A stretch of DNA of 21,838 nt from Tissierellales bacterium (GCA_030146705.1 JASLBE010000006.1:1-21838); one strand, 5' to 3'. Positions 1-6,674 are shown, counted from the first letter of the stretch. Translations and numbers: made by a program. The notes: generated by a model from the letters alone, not told the origin.

Positions 1-85
1 ACCCATACCGAACACAGAAGTTAAGCATCTCAGCGCTGATGGTACTTGGTTGGAGACGACCTGGGAGAGTAGGACGTTGCTAGGC
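1..85 (+). rRNA. rrf: 5S ribosomal RNA, 3' part
   Basis: The window opens inside a 5S rRNA. The conserved CCGAACACAGAAGTTAAGC block lies at about 8-26, and the GAGAGTAGGACG block at about 65-76. The 5' third is missing because the window starts there. The 3' end is approximate; the sequence stops resembling 5S near 85. A strong terminator follows at once, so this is probably the end of an rRNA operon, with birA placed next to it. Confidence 0.95.
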
Positions 86-95
86 TCATGAAGAA

Positions 96-130
96 AAACC
101 TTACTGGAAAACCAGTAAGGTTTATTTTTT
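96..130 (+). terminator. Intrinsic terminator after 5S rRNA
   Basis: A perfect 12-bp stem (96-107 with 112-123) closes an AAAA loop and runs into a T-rich tract to about 130. This is the expected rho-independent terminator of the rRNA operon. Confidence 0.93.
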
Positions 131-170
131 TACTATTTTATTTTATAATTATTAGCAGGAGGGGATGGTT

Positions 171-1160
171 TTGGAAAGGAATATAGAAAGGACACTTGAT
201 ATTTTAAGAAGTAATAAAGGATACATATCAGGCCAGGATATTTCTGAAAAGTTAAGCATATCTAGGACTACAGTCTGGAAGTATATAAACCTTCTAAAGG
301 ATAGGGGCTATAGGATTGATTCTGTTACTAATAAAGGATATAAGCTGGTAAGTTCTCCAGATAGACTGGATTATAATGAGCTAGGAGTATATTTAAATAC
401 ATCTTATATAGGTAGGAAAGTAATCTATTATGATTCAATAGAGTCTACTAATAAGGAGGGAAAAAAAATAGCTGTAAAGTCTGATGAGGGCTTGGTTATA
501 ATAGGAGAAGAGCAAACCCAAGGGCGAGGAAGAATGGGAAGAGGTTGGGTTTCTCCTAAGGGAAAAGGTGTTTGGATGACCTTAGTTTTAAAGCCAAAGA
601 TCAACCCCTTAGACTCTAGGAAAATAAGTTTAATAGCTTCTGCTGCAGTGGTTAAGGCCATGGAGAATTTAGGGATTGAGGGCCAGCTAAAGTGGCCAAA
701 TGATATTTTGATTAATAGAAAAAAAATAGCAGGTATTTTAACTGAAATAAATTGTGAAATAGATCTTGTTAATTATATTTTAGTTGGAATTGGTATAAAT
801 GTTAATTTAGATAAAGAAGATTTTCCAAAAGATCTCCAGGAAAAGGCTAGCTCTATAAAAATAGAATTAGGTAAAAAAATTAGTAGGCAGAAACTAGTTG
901 CTAATATTTTAAATGAATTTGAAGTATTATATGATGAGTTTATTGAAGAAAATAACATAAAAAAATCTATTGAAATTAATAGGGAGAAATTAGTTTTCTT
1001 AGGAGAAAATATAAGGGTTATAGAGAATGGTAAAGAAAAAATTTCCAGGGCTAAAGCCTTAGATGACAATGGTTTACTTGTTATTGAAAACCAAGATCAA
1101 TCTATAGAAAAACTATTTTCAGGAGAAATATCCATAAGAGGCATCAAGGGATATATATAA
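171..1160 (+). CDS. birA: Bifunctional biotin-protein ligase / biotin repressor BirA
   Basis: BirA makes biotinyl-AMP and transfers biotin to carrier proteins; here the likely target is the biotin carrier at 9832. Group II BirA proteins also repress biotin genes. The N-terminal ~60 residues form a winged helix-turn-helix. The catalytic domain carries GRGRMGRGW (118-126, the biotinyl-AMP loop), KWPNDI (174-179) and GIGINV (about 207-212); an SH3-like C-terminal domain follows. At 329 aa it is full length for the family. I chose the TTG at 171, not the in-frame ATG at 165, because AGGAGG at 157-162 is 8 nt from the TTG but only 2 nt from the ATG. A -10-like TATAAT at 144-149 may start a very short leader. 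Its neighbour bioY has a BirA-like operator. Confidence 0.95.
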   Translation: MERNIERTLDILRSNKGYISGQDISEKLSISRTTVWKYINLLKDRGYRIDSVTNKGYKLVSSPDRLDYNELGVYLNTSYIGRKVIYYDSIESTNKEGKKIAVKSDEGLVIIGEEQTQGRGRMGRGWVSPKGKGVWMTLVLKPKINPLDSRKISLIASAAVVKAMENLGIEGQLKWPNDILINRKKIAGILTEINCEIDLVNYILVGIGINVNLDKEDFPKDLQEKASSIKIELGKKISRQKLVANILNEFEVLYDEFIEENNIKKSIEINREKLVFLGENIRVIENGKEKISRAKALDDNGLLVIENQDQSIEKLFSGEISIRGIKGYI

Positions 1161-1185
1161 ATAATATTATGTAAAAGAGTTACAG

Positions 1186-1225
1186 AAAAGAAAGGATATG
1201 TCTATATAGACATATCCTTTCTTTT
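1186..1225. terminator. Bidirectional terminator between birA and bioY
   Basis: This is a perfect 40-nt palindrome: A-rich on the left, T-rich on the right, centred at 1205/1206. It can end transcription of birA (+) and of bioY (-). The bioY stop codon and its last codons lie inside the right arm, so the terminator is partly coding. Confidence 0.9.
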
Positions 1226-1756
1226 GTTTATAATTGGAATAATTTTGTGGCCTATTATGGCAGATAAAATTAACTTTAGTCCATCTCCTGGTAAAAAAGC
1301 TAGGCAACCTAGCTTAAAAACTTCTTTAAAAGTTAAGGGGGTTTTCATTACAAAATTAAATATAAAATACATGTAGCTAAGGCCTAGAGCATAGATGATT
1401 ATAGTTCCTAAACTTAAGGCTAGGAAAATATTTTTTTTTGAAAATTTATTAAAATTAATAAATACACTTATAAAAAAGGCTGATAAAATAAAACCTAATA
1501 AAAATCCAAAGGAAGGACTGAAAATTTGTTGGGGCCCTCCAGTAAAGTTGGCAAATATTGGTATGCCAATTAGGCCCAATATTACATAAGTAACTTGTGA
1601 TAAAAAAGCCAATTTAGGTTCTAAGATAAGTCCTGCTAGTAGGACAAAAAAAGATTGTAGGGTAATTGGAATAGGACCTAGGGGGATAGATATAAAGGCT
1701 CCTACTGCAGTAAAGGCTGTAAAAATAGCTGTTAATATTAAGTCTTTAGTCTTCAT
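1202..1756 (-). CDS. bioY: Biotin transporter BioY (ECF S component)
   Basis: BioY is the membrane substrate-binding component of ECF-type biotin uptake. The 184-aa protein begins MKTKDLILTAIFTA and then has IPLGPIPITLQSFFVLLAG, the typical BioY start, followed by about six hydrophobic segments. GGPQQIFSPSFGFLLGF in the middle corresponds to the conserved GG...SPxxGF region. I chose the start at 1756 because GGAGG lies just before it on the minus strand; an ATG at 1783 in the same frame has no such site and lies in the operator. It converges on birA. No biotin synthesis genes are in the window, so uptake probably feeds the biotin carrier of the decarboxylase. Confidence 0.93.
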   Translation of the reverse strand: MKTKDLILTAIFTAFTAVGAFISIPLGPIPITLQSFFVLLAGLILEPKLAFLSQVTYVILGLIGIPIFANFTGGPQQIFSPSFGFLLGFILSAFFISVFINFNKFSKKNIFLALSLGTIIIYALGLSYMYFIFNFVMKTPLTFKEVFKLGCLAFLPGDGLKLILSAIIGHKIIPIINKRKDMSI

Positions 1757-1772
1757 AATACCTCCGCTTTCA

Positions 1773-1803
1773 TTGTTAGTCATAAAAAATAATTGGTTAA
1801 CAA
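1773..1803 (-). promoter_or_regulatory. Candidate BirA operator of bioY
   Basis: On the plus strand, GGTTAACAA (1795-1803) is a perfect BirA-type half-site. An imperfect partner, TTGTTAGTC, lies at 1773-1781, 13 nt away. The perfect half overlaps the predicted bioY transcription start, which suits repression. The second half is degenerate and the spacing is slightly short against the textbook site. Confidence 0.6.
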
Positions 1804-1808
1804 TTAAG

Positions 1809-1837
1809 AGTTTACTCTATAATCTAAAATTTGTCAA
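1809..1837 (-). promoter_or_regulatory. bioY promoter
   Basis: Read on the minus strand, TTGACA (1832-1837) is followed after 17 nt by TAAACT (1809-1814). The predicted start near 1802 falls in the BirA-like site. Confidence 0.65.
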
Positions 1838-1858
1838 TTAAAAAACTTTATACAAATA

Positions 1859-1887
1859 TTGCCAATAATTAAGAATTGTGTTAACAT
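1859..1887 (+). promoter_or_regulatory. Candidate promoter of the CoA-transferase/madLM operon
   Basis: TTGCCA (1859-1864) and TAACAT (1882-1887) are separated by 17 nt. The start would be near 1894, leaving a leader of about 150 nt before the gene at 2044. Confidence 0.45.
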
Positions 1888-1898
1888 TTTAAATATAG

Positions 1899-1933
1899 AG
1901 ATTAGTAGTTAATCTAATTTTCACTAGAGATTA
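1899..1933 (+). repeat. Inverted and repeated AGATTA hexamers, possible operator
   Basis: AGATTA (1899-1904) and TAATCT (1910-1915) form an inverted repeat with a 5-nt spacer; AGATTA occurs again at 1928-1933. They sit just downstream of the predicted start site of the CoA-transferase operon, where a repressor would act. The regulator is not identified. Confidence 0.35.
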
Positions 1934-2001
1934 TAGACAGAAGATATAAATTTTAAGGACCTAATCAGCTTATGGGGTGTAGAATTTATGCCTTGTAGAT
2001 A

Positions 2002-2036
2002 AGAGGAGGTTCATTTTGTGATTTTATAATAGGAGG
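2002..2036 (+). promoter_or_regulatory. Two ribosome binding sites in tandem before the CoA-transferase
   Basis: A first AGAGGAGG (about 2002-2009) is followed, 8 nt later, by a GTG that opens a frame of only three sense codons (2018-2029). A second AGGAGG (2031-2036) then serves the real ATG at 2044. The first site may be a leader peptide, a ribosome standby site or a relic. Confidence 0.4.
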
Positions 2037-2043
2037 TATAGTC

Positions 2044-3231
2044 ATGGAACAAGCATTAGGAGGATTAAAGGTATTAGATTTATCTAGAGTATTGGCAGGA
2101 CCATATGCGACTATGATATTGGCTGATATGGGGGCTGATGTTCTTAAGATTGAAATGCCAGTAAAAGGTGATGACTCTAGAGCATTTGGACCATATGTAG
2201 GTGGAGAAAGCTCTTATTTTATGAGTATTAATAGAAACAAGAAGAGTATTACAATGAACTTAAAGAATGAAGAGTCTAAGAAGATGTTTTTAGAGTTAGT
2301 TAAGGATGCGGATGTAGTTGTTGAAAACTATAGGCCAGGAACTATGGAGAAGCTAGGTATAGGATATGATGTCTTAAAAGAGGTAAATCCTAGGATAATT
2401 TATGCGGCATCTTCTGGATTTGGTCATACAGGCCCTTATAGTAAAAGAGCTGCTTATGATGCAGTAGTTCAAGCTATGGGTGGAATAATGAGTATAACTG
2501 GTGAGTTAAATGGAAAGCCTACTAAGGTTGGTTCTTCTATATCTGACATAATTGCTGGTATGTATACAGCTATTGGTGTTTTGGCAGCCTTGGCTTATAG
2601 GAATAAGACTGGTAAGGGTCAAAAGGTTGATGTTGCAATGCTAGATACTCAAGTTTCTATACTTGAAAATGCAGTTGCTAGGTATATGGCTACGGGAGTT
2701 TCTCCAAAACCACTTGGAAATAGGCACCCATCAATAATACCTTTTGAAGATTTTGAAACTAAGGATGGAAGTATTATGATAGCTGCTGGAAATGATGTCT
2801 TATGGGGAAAACTTTGTAATGCCTTAGGAGTTCCAGAGTTAATTGATGATGAAAGGTTTAAAACAAATCCTTTAAGGGGAGAAAATTATGATGAAATGAG
2901 ACCTTTGGTTGCTAAACCATTTTTAAATAAGACTACTAAAGAATGGATGGATATTTTAAATGAGGTTGGAGTGCCTAATGGACCAATCAATAAAATTGAA
3001 GATGTTGTTAATGATCCTCAAGTGAAGGCTAGGGATATGATTGTAGAGGTTGACCACCCTACTGCGGGAAAAATTTCTATGCCAGGTGTACCGATTAAGA
3101 TGAGTGAAACACAAGGTTCAGTTAGGAAACCTGCTCCAATATTAGGTCAACATAATGAAGAAGTTTTAAAGGGTAAGTTCAACTTAACTGATGAAGATAT
3201 ACAAAGACTAAAAGATGAGGGTGCAATTTAA
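2044..3231 (+). CDS. Class III (CaiB/BaiF) CoA-transferase
   Basis: The 395-aa protein is full length for the CaiB/BaiF (formyl-CoA:oxalate) CoA-transferase family, which moves CoA between carboxylic acids through an aspartyl-CoA intermediate. The N-terminal LKVLDLSRVLAGPYATMILAD and VVVENYRPGTMEKLG are family signatures. Asp168 in SSISDIIAGMY lines up with the catalytic Asp169 of formyl-CoA transferase. It is the first gene of an operon with madL and madM, so malonate is the most likely acceptor and acetyl-CoA a likely donor; that substrate choice is inference. Family members also use oxalate, carnitine, mesaconate or benzylsuccinate, and sequence alone does not decide between them. The RBS is AGGAGG, 7 nt before the ATG. 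Confidence 0.88.
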   Translation: MEQALGGLKVLDLSRVLAGPYATMILADMGADVLKIEMPVKGDDSRAFGPYVGGESSYFMSINRNKKSITMNLKNEESKKMFLELVKDADVVVENYRPGTMEKLGIGYDVLKEVNPRIIYAASSGFGHTGPYSKRAAYDAVVQAMGGIMSITGELNGKPTKVGSSISDIIAGMYTAIGVLAALAYRNKTGKGQKVDVAMLDTQVSILENAVARYMATGVSPKPLGNRHPSIIPFEDFETKDGSIMIAAGNDVLWGKLCNALGVPELIDDERFKTNPLRGENYDEMRPLVAKPFLNKTTKEWMDILNEVGVPNGPINKIEDVVNDPQVKARDMIVEVDHPTAGKISMPGVPIKMSETQGSVRKPAPILGQHNEEVLKGKFNLTDEDIQRLKDEGAI

Positions 3232-3233
3232 AA

Positions 3234-3262
3234 GCCTAGGGAGAGAGTTTTCTCTCCTTGGC
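3234..3262 (+). other. Intercistronic hairpin between the CoA-transferase and madL
   Basis: GCC, A and GGAGAGA pair with TCTCTCC, T and GGC around a GTTT loop, with one mismatch and one bulged G. No T-tract follows, so it is more likely an mRNA processing or stability element than a terminator. Confidence 0.5.
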
Positions 3263-3282
3263 ATTAAAAAGGGGGTAATACC

Positions 3283-3651
3283 ATGGAAATATATGGATTA
3301 GGACTAGTAGGTTTCTTTATGTTTCTTGGTTCATTTTTAGGCAGACTAGTAGGAAAGCTTGTAGGTATTGATGGAGATATAGGTGGAGTAGGTTTTGCAA
3401 TGTTATTTTTAATTCTTTGTACTAATTATTTAGAGAAAAAAGGAAGGCCTATATCTAAAAAAACAGGAAATGGTATTTTGTTATTAAGCTCCCTATATAT
3501 ACCAATAGTTGTGGCTATGTCTTCTATACAAGATATGGCAACAGCTTTTGACCAAGGTATAGTGGCTATAGCTGCAGGGCTTTTTGCAACTTTAGCAGGA
3601 CTTTTACTAGTTCCTGTTATTTCAAAAATTGGAAAGAGTAAGGAGGAATAA
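3283..3651 (+). CDS. madL: Malonate/Na+ symporter subunit MadL
   Basis: MadL is the small membrane subunit of the two-component malonate:Na+ symporter first described in Malonomonas rubra. The 122-aa protein starts MEIYGLGLVGFFMFLGSFLG and has GRLVGIDGDIGGVGFAML-type glycine-rich sequence. Four hydrophobic segments lie at about 5-25, 37-50, 64-82 and 90-112. Size and order (madL then madM, 2-nt gap) match the known pair. The RBS is GGGGG before the ATG. No acyl-carrier-protein malonate decarboxylase genes are nearby; a CoA-transferase precedes it instead. Confidence 0.85.
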   Translation: MEIYGLGLVGFFMFLGSFLGRLVGKLVGIDGDIGGVGFAMLFLILCTNYLEKKGRPISKKTGNGILLLSSLYIPIVVAMSSIQDMATAFDQGIVAIAAGLFATLAGLLLVPVISKIGKSKEE

Positions 3652-3653
3652 AT

Positions 3654-4412
3654 ATGAAGGATATTATTTTAGAAATATTTACTTCTTATGATTTAGTTGC
3701 AGCATTTTTAGTTGTGGCAGTTATAATGCTTGTATCAAATAAGTTAACTAGTTTAATAAAACAGGAAAGAATGGGGTCATCCCTTGCTATAGTAATTGGA
3801 CTTTTACTTGCCTATATAGGTGGTAAGCTTACAGGTGGAAAAAAAGGAATATCAGATATTCCCCTATTTGCAGGAATGGGAATTTTAGGTGGTTCAATGT
3901 TTAGGGACTATGCAATTATATCTACTGCTTATGGGGCAGATATGGATAACCTAAAGGAAGCAGGAGTTAAAGGCGTTATAGCACTTTTTATAGGTGTTTT
4001 CGCTTCTTTCTTTGTAGGAGTAATAGTGGCATTTTTTGCTGGTTTTAGGAATCCAGCAGACTTAACAACCATAGGGGGAGGGGCTGTTACCTTTGTTGTT
4101 GGGCCAGTAGCTGCAACAACACTTGGGGCTAGTGCAGAGGCCCAGGCCTTATCAGTAGCAGCTGGAGTAATTAAGTCAGTTGCAACTATGATATTAACCC
4201 CCTTAATAGCAAATAAGATTGAGCTAAATAATCCTACTGCTGCAATGGTTTATGGAGGCTTAATGGGTACTACTTCAGGTGTGGCTGGAGGACTTGCAGC
4301 AACTGATCCAGAGCTAGTTCCATATGGGGCAATGACTGCAACATTTTATACTGGGCTTGGGACATTATTAATTCCTTCAATCGGATATTTTTTAATAAAT
4401 TTATTCTTTTAA
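3654..4412 (+). CDS. madM: Malonate/Na+ symporter subunit MadM
   Basis: MadM is the larger membrane subunit of the MadLM malonate:Na+ symporter. The 252-aa protein has about seven to eight hydrophobic segments and glycine-rich stretches, such as the one ending AGMGILGGSMFRDYAI (the AGMG at 91-94) and GGGAVTFVVGPVAATTLGAS near 140-160, in line with the family. Its AAGG RBS lies inside the end of madL and only 2 nt separate the genes, so the two are co-translated. A short hairpin (4417-4435) with no T-tract follows; no clear terminator is seen before the next promoter. Confidence 0.87.
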   Translation: MKDIILEIFTSYDLVAAFLVVAVIMLVSNKLTSLIKQERMGSSLAIVIGLLLAYIGGKLTGGKKGISDIPLFAGMGILGGSMFRDYAIISTAYGADMDNLKEAGVKGVIALFIGVFASFFVGVIVAFFAGFRNPADLTTIGGGAVTFVVGPVAATTLGASAEAQALSVAAGVIKSVATMILTPLIANKIELNNPTAAMVYGGLMGTTSGVAGGLAATDPELVPYGAMTATFYTGLGTLLIPSIGYFLINLFF

Positions 4413-4445
4413 GCGAAGAATTATCTCATAATTCTAAAAGTACTA

Positions 4446-4473
4446 TTGTCAAATCTGAAAATTGTGATAAAAT
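4446..4473 (+). promoter_or_regulatory. Promoter of the DUF5058-like transporter operon
   Basis: TTGTCA (4446-4451) and TAAAAT (4468-4473) are 16 nt apart. The start would be near 4480, so the RNA would begin at or just before the first GAGTGA repeat. It opens the 334-nt gene-free stretch 4413-4746. Confidence 0.6.
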
Positions 4474-4479
4474 GTAGAT

Positions 4480-4559
4480 GAGTGAATAATAATTTATATG
4501 AGTGAAAAATTAATAAATACTATTATTGTTAGTGATAATTTATGTTGAGTGAAGAGTGA
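4480..4559 (+). promoter_or_regulatory. GAGTGA repeat array, candidate HutP-type RNA binding site
   Basis: Exact GAGTGA copies occur at 4480, 4500, 4547 and 4554, with TAGTGA at 4530 and one more exact copy at 4745 over the start codon of the next gene. The pair at 4547/4554 gives GAG motifs separated by exactly 4 nt, the spacing used by HutP on NAG triplets. That pair is also the 5' arm of the terminator at 4551-4606, so a bound protein would stop the terminator from forming. A hutP-family gene lies 1.7 kb downstream and has the same repeat in its own leader. Binding itself is inferred. Confidence 0.65.
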
Positions 4560-4606
4560 AGACAAATTATGGGTAATAACCTACTTTTTTTCTGCACTCT
4601 TTTTTT
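4551..4606 (+). terminator. Leader terminator (attenuator) upstream of the DUF5058-like gene
   Basis: GAAGAGTG (4551-4558) pairs with CACTCTTT (4595-4602, one G-U pair). A mismatch and then AGA/TCT extend the stem, with a small inner hairpin GGT-AATA-ACC region at 4572-4581. A run of seven T follows from 4600. It lies about 75 nt after the predicted start and 140 nt before the gene, as an attenuator would. The large internal loop makes it weaker than the other terminators here. Confidence 0.65.
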
Positions 4607-4746
4607 ATTAAAATTTATAAGTTAGGTAAAATATATCAAGGAGTAATACAAGCTGGACTAATAAACTTGAGTAAATTCATATTGATATTTTTACTACTAA
4701 ATTATAAAACTTAAAAAATATTTTAGATGAGAAGGGAGAGATTTGA

Positions 4747-5451
4747 GTGACACTAAAAGAGGTTATGAAAGTAGCTAATAGTCCTGGAATTTGGGCATGT
4801 GCAGCAGTAGCTGTAGGAGTGGTTCTTTTACAAGCTTTTTCATTTGTAAGACTATCACTTAAAAATGCAGAAGGAGTAGGGCTATCAAAATCAGATGCCA
4901 AAAGGGCATTTAAAATAGGAATGACAAGTTCTGTTGGACCAGCAATTTCTGTTTTCGTAGTAGTTTTTGCCATGACCACACTTATAGGGGGACCTATGGC
5001 GTGGATGAGGCTTAATATGACTGGTGGATCTGCAGTTATATTAAAATCAGCTGAAATAGGAGCAGAGGTAGTAGGAGAAACCCTTGGAGAAAACTTAACT
5101 TTAAAGGGATTGTCTACAGCTTGGTTCACAGTTGCAGCTAACGGGATAGGCTGGCTGGTTATTTTGTTTGCTTTAAACCATAAGATGGAAGGTGTAAGGC
5201 AAAAAATAGGTGGTGGAGATGATAGGTGGTTGAAATTACTTACTGCCTCAGTTACCCTAGGACTATTTGGTTATCTTGCGGCACCAGAAATATTAAAAGG
5301 TGGGGGTTATATGGCAGCTGTTATTGCAAGTGGTATTGCCAGGGCCTTCTTCACTTCAATAGCAAAAAATCCAAAGCTAAAATGGCTTAAGGAATATGGG
5401 CTAGGTTTCGCATTATTAATTGGTATGTTCTTTGGAACAATGTTTAGTTAA
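4747..5451 (+). CDS. DUF5058-like membrane protein, probable transporter subunit
   Basis: This 234-aa polytopic protein has hydrophobic segments at about 14-37, 60-82, 125-145, 165-180, 188-206 and 216-234. Its start (KVANSPGIWACAAVAVGVV) resembles the DUF5058 family, which I recall from Firmicutes as uncharacterised; the name is from memory. GTG at 4747 is the start, with GGGAG (4734-4738) 8 nt upstream; the GTG overlaps a GAGTGA repeat. It is followed after 14 nt by a second membrane protein, so the two probably form one complex. The HutP-like regulator and cytoplasmic aminopeptidase nearby suggest uptake of an amino acid or peptide; this is inference. It has no ATPase domain. Confidence 0.72.
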   Translation: MTLKEVMKVANSPGIWACAAVAVGVVLLQAFSFVRLSLKNAEGVGLSKSDAKRAFKIGMTSSVGPAISVFVVVFAMTTLIGGPMAWMRLNMTGGSAVILKSAEIGAEVVGETLGENLTLKGLSTAWFTVAANGIGWLVILFALNHKMEGVRQKIGGGDDRWLKLLTASVTLGLFGYLAAPEILKGGGYMAAVIASGIARAFFTSIAKNPKLKWLKEYGLGFALLIGMFFGTMFS

Positions 5452-5465
5452 GGAGGTAAGTAAGA

Positions 5466-6134
5466 ATGGATAAAAATTATAATTATGAAGAACAGTGGAT
5501 TAAGCCATCTATAAGGATTGGTAGAATGGCGATTATTGGAATTATGATAACTTCTTTTATGCCAGTAATCTACCTATACTTTAGGTATGGTGTAGCACCT
5601 AGTTTTAATGAAATGCTACAAGGATGGGTAGGAGTTGCCACAACATTTGGTGCCTTTTACTTTATAGAACCATTTTCATACTTCCCTATTTTCGGAACTG
5701 CAGGTTCTTATTTGGCTATAAGTACTGGTAATATGGCTAACCTAAAGTTGCCTGCATCAGCTACAGCCCAAGAAGTTTTAGAGGTTGAAAATGGTACTCC
5801 TAAGGGAGAAGTTGTTTCAATGCTTGGTATAGCAGGATCTATAGTGACCAACTTATTTTTCTTAACAGTTTGTGTAACTTTAGGTTCACAAATAATGAAA
5901 TTTATGCCACCAGCATTAGAAAGAGCATTTAATGAGTATACTATACCATCAATATTTGGAGCGCTTTATGGTCAGTTGACTCTAGCAAACCCAAAGATAG
6001 GTATATTTGCACTTCCAATATCTCTTATAATGTTTAAGTTTTTAAACTTGCCAAAATGGGCAATGTTAGTAGTAGTAGTAGTAGGAACACCAGGAATAAC
6101 TAAAATGCTTTATAATAAAAAAGTTATTAAATAA
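5466..6134 (+). CDS. Membrane protein, partner of the DUF5058-like protein
   Basis: This 222-aa protein has hydrophobic segments at about 19-42, 54-74, 118-140, 165-190 and 193-213, with a charged N-terminus likely in the cytoplasm. I do not recognise the family securely. Similar proteins beside DUF5058 genes are sometimes labelled small-conductance mechanosensitive channel, but I see no MscS beta-domain. AAGGAGG (5452-5458) is 7 nt from the ATG, and the gap to the preceding gene is 14 nt, so the two are translated together. AGYxTG-like and NGTPKGE stretches near 80-115 form the main soluble loop. Function is open: probably half of a two-protein transporter. Confidence 0.65.
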   Translation: MDKNYNYEEQWIKPSIRIGRMAIIGIMITSFMPVIYLYFRYGVAPSFNEMLQGWVGVATTFGAFYFIEPFSYFPIFGTAGSYLAISTGNMANLKLPASATAQEVLEVENGTPKGEVVSMLGIAGSIVTNLFFLTVCVTLGSQIMKFMPPALERAFNEYTIPSIFGALYGQLTLANPKIGIFALPISLIMFKFLNLPKWAMLVVVVVGTPGITKMLYNKKVIK

Positions 6135-6162
6135 TTAATTCGTAGTCAACAGGATTTTAAAA

Positions 6163-6191
6163 TTGAGTACACCTTGACAAGATAGTATAAT
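6163..6191 (+). promoter_or_regulatory. Promoter of the hutP-like gene
   Basis: TTGAGT (6163-6168) and TATAAT (6186-6191) are 17 nt apart. The start near 6198 places the repeat array at the very 5' end of the mRNA, so the hutP-like gene and the peptidase can be made without the leader at 4480. Confidence 0.6.
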
Positions 6192-6207
6192 TTTTCAAAA
6201 AAGTAAT

Positions 6208-6224
6208 GAGTGAATAGGAGTGAG
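6208..6224 (+). promoter_or_regulatory. NAG-N4-NAG-N4-NAG array over the hutP ribosome binding site
   Basis: GAG (6208-6210), TAG (6215-6217) and GAG (6222-6224) are each separated by exactly 4 nt, the arrangement known for the HutP-bound RNA of Bacillus subtilis. Two exact GAGTGA copies (6208, 6218) are included. The ribosome binding site AGGAG (6216-6220) lies inside the array, so binding would block translation of the hutP-like gene: a likely autoregulatory site. Confidence 0.6.
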
Positions 6225-6230
6225 TTTATT

Positions 6231-6674
6231 TTGAAAAAGAAAGATATAAAAATTCAACTAACAGATGAGAATAATGAGGTAGAAAAATTAGCAATATTAT
6301 TGGCTTTAACAGATAGTAAAGATGAGGAGAAGGACTATATAAAACTTTATGAAGAATTGGGATACACAGCAACTGTAACAGGTATTGCTGGTATGAATGA
6401 TGAAGTAAAGAAAAAAATAGTCAGCTCCATAGTAGGGGCTGGGCTCAATGAAGGGGTTATTAAAAAGACCCTACCAGAAATGCATGCAGTTATTCATGCA
6501 ACTGCTGAGGCCACCCTGGCTATTAAACTAGATTCCCCAGTTTCGCAAAGTTTTCAACTAAAGGCTGTACTAGTTAGGAAGGGAGACTGGATATGTGTTG
6601 CCATGTATGGCAATATGGCTGTTCACAAAGTTACTAACCATAAGACAGTAGGAATTGGTGTAATGCATTTATAA
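6231..6674 (+). CDS. hutP: HutP-family RNA-binding regulator
   Basis: HutP of B. subtilis binds hut mRNA with L-histidine and Mg2+ and prevents termination. This 147-aa protein matches its length and end: EMHAVIHATAEA corresponds to ESHALYHATMEA, and GDWICVAMYG plus NHKTVGIGVMHL match GDWIAVSLYG and EHETFGVGINHI. The metal-binding histidines (His73, His77, His138 in B. subtilis) are present as His85, His89 and His137. The residues I recall as contacting the RNA bases (Glu55, Thr56, Glu137) are replaced by Val68, Gly69 and Asn136, so RNA preference may differ. I chose the TTG at 6231, 10 nt after AGGAG, over an in-frame GTG at 6210 that lies in the repeat array. No hut catabolic genes are present. 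It lies between the transporter pair and the M42 peptidase. Confidence 0.88.
   Translation: MKKKDIKIQLTDENNEVEKLAILLALTDSKDEEKDYIKLYEELGYTATVTGIAGMNDEVKKKIVSSIVGAGLNEGVIKKTLPEMHAVIHATAEATLAIKLDSPVSQSFQLKAVLVRKGDWICVAMYGNMAVHKVTNHKTVGIGVMHL

Noticed and set aside
1988..2002. Four-codon frame starting ATG CCT in the CoA-transferase leader
   Set aside because: The ribosome binding site is weak and such short frames are common by chance in AT-rich leaders.
2044..4412. A classic mdc/mad malonate decarboxylase cluster
   Set aside because: Only the transporter genes madL and madM are present; no acyl carrier protein, its CoA-transferase or biotin-independent decarboxylase subunits are seen.
4677..5129. 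150-aa open frame on the minus strand
   Set aside because: It lies opposite the DUF5058-like gene, starts inside it, lacks a ribosome binding site and has low-complexity Thr/Pro/Ser composition typical of an antisense shadow.
6174..6191. TTGACA (6174) with TATAAT (6186) as the hutP promoter
   Set aside because: The spacing is only 6 nt; TTGAGT at 6163 gives the proper 17 nt.
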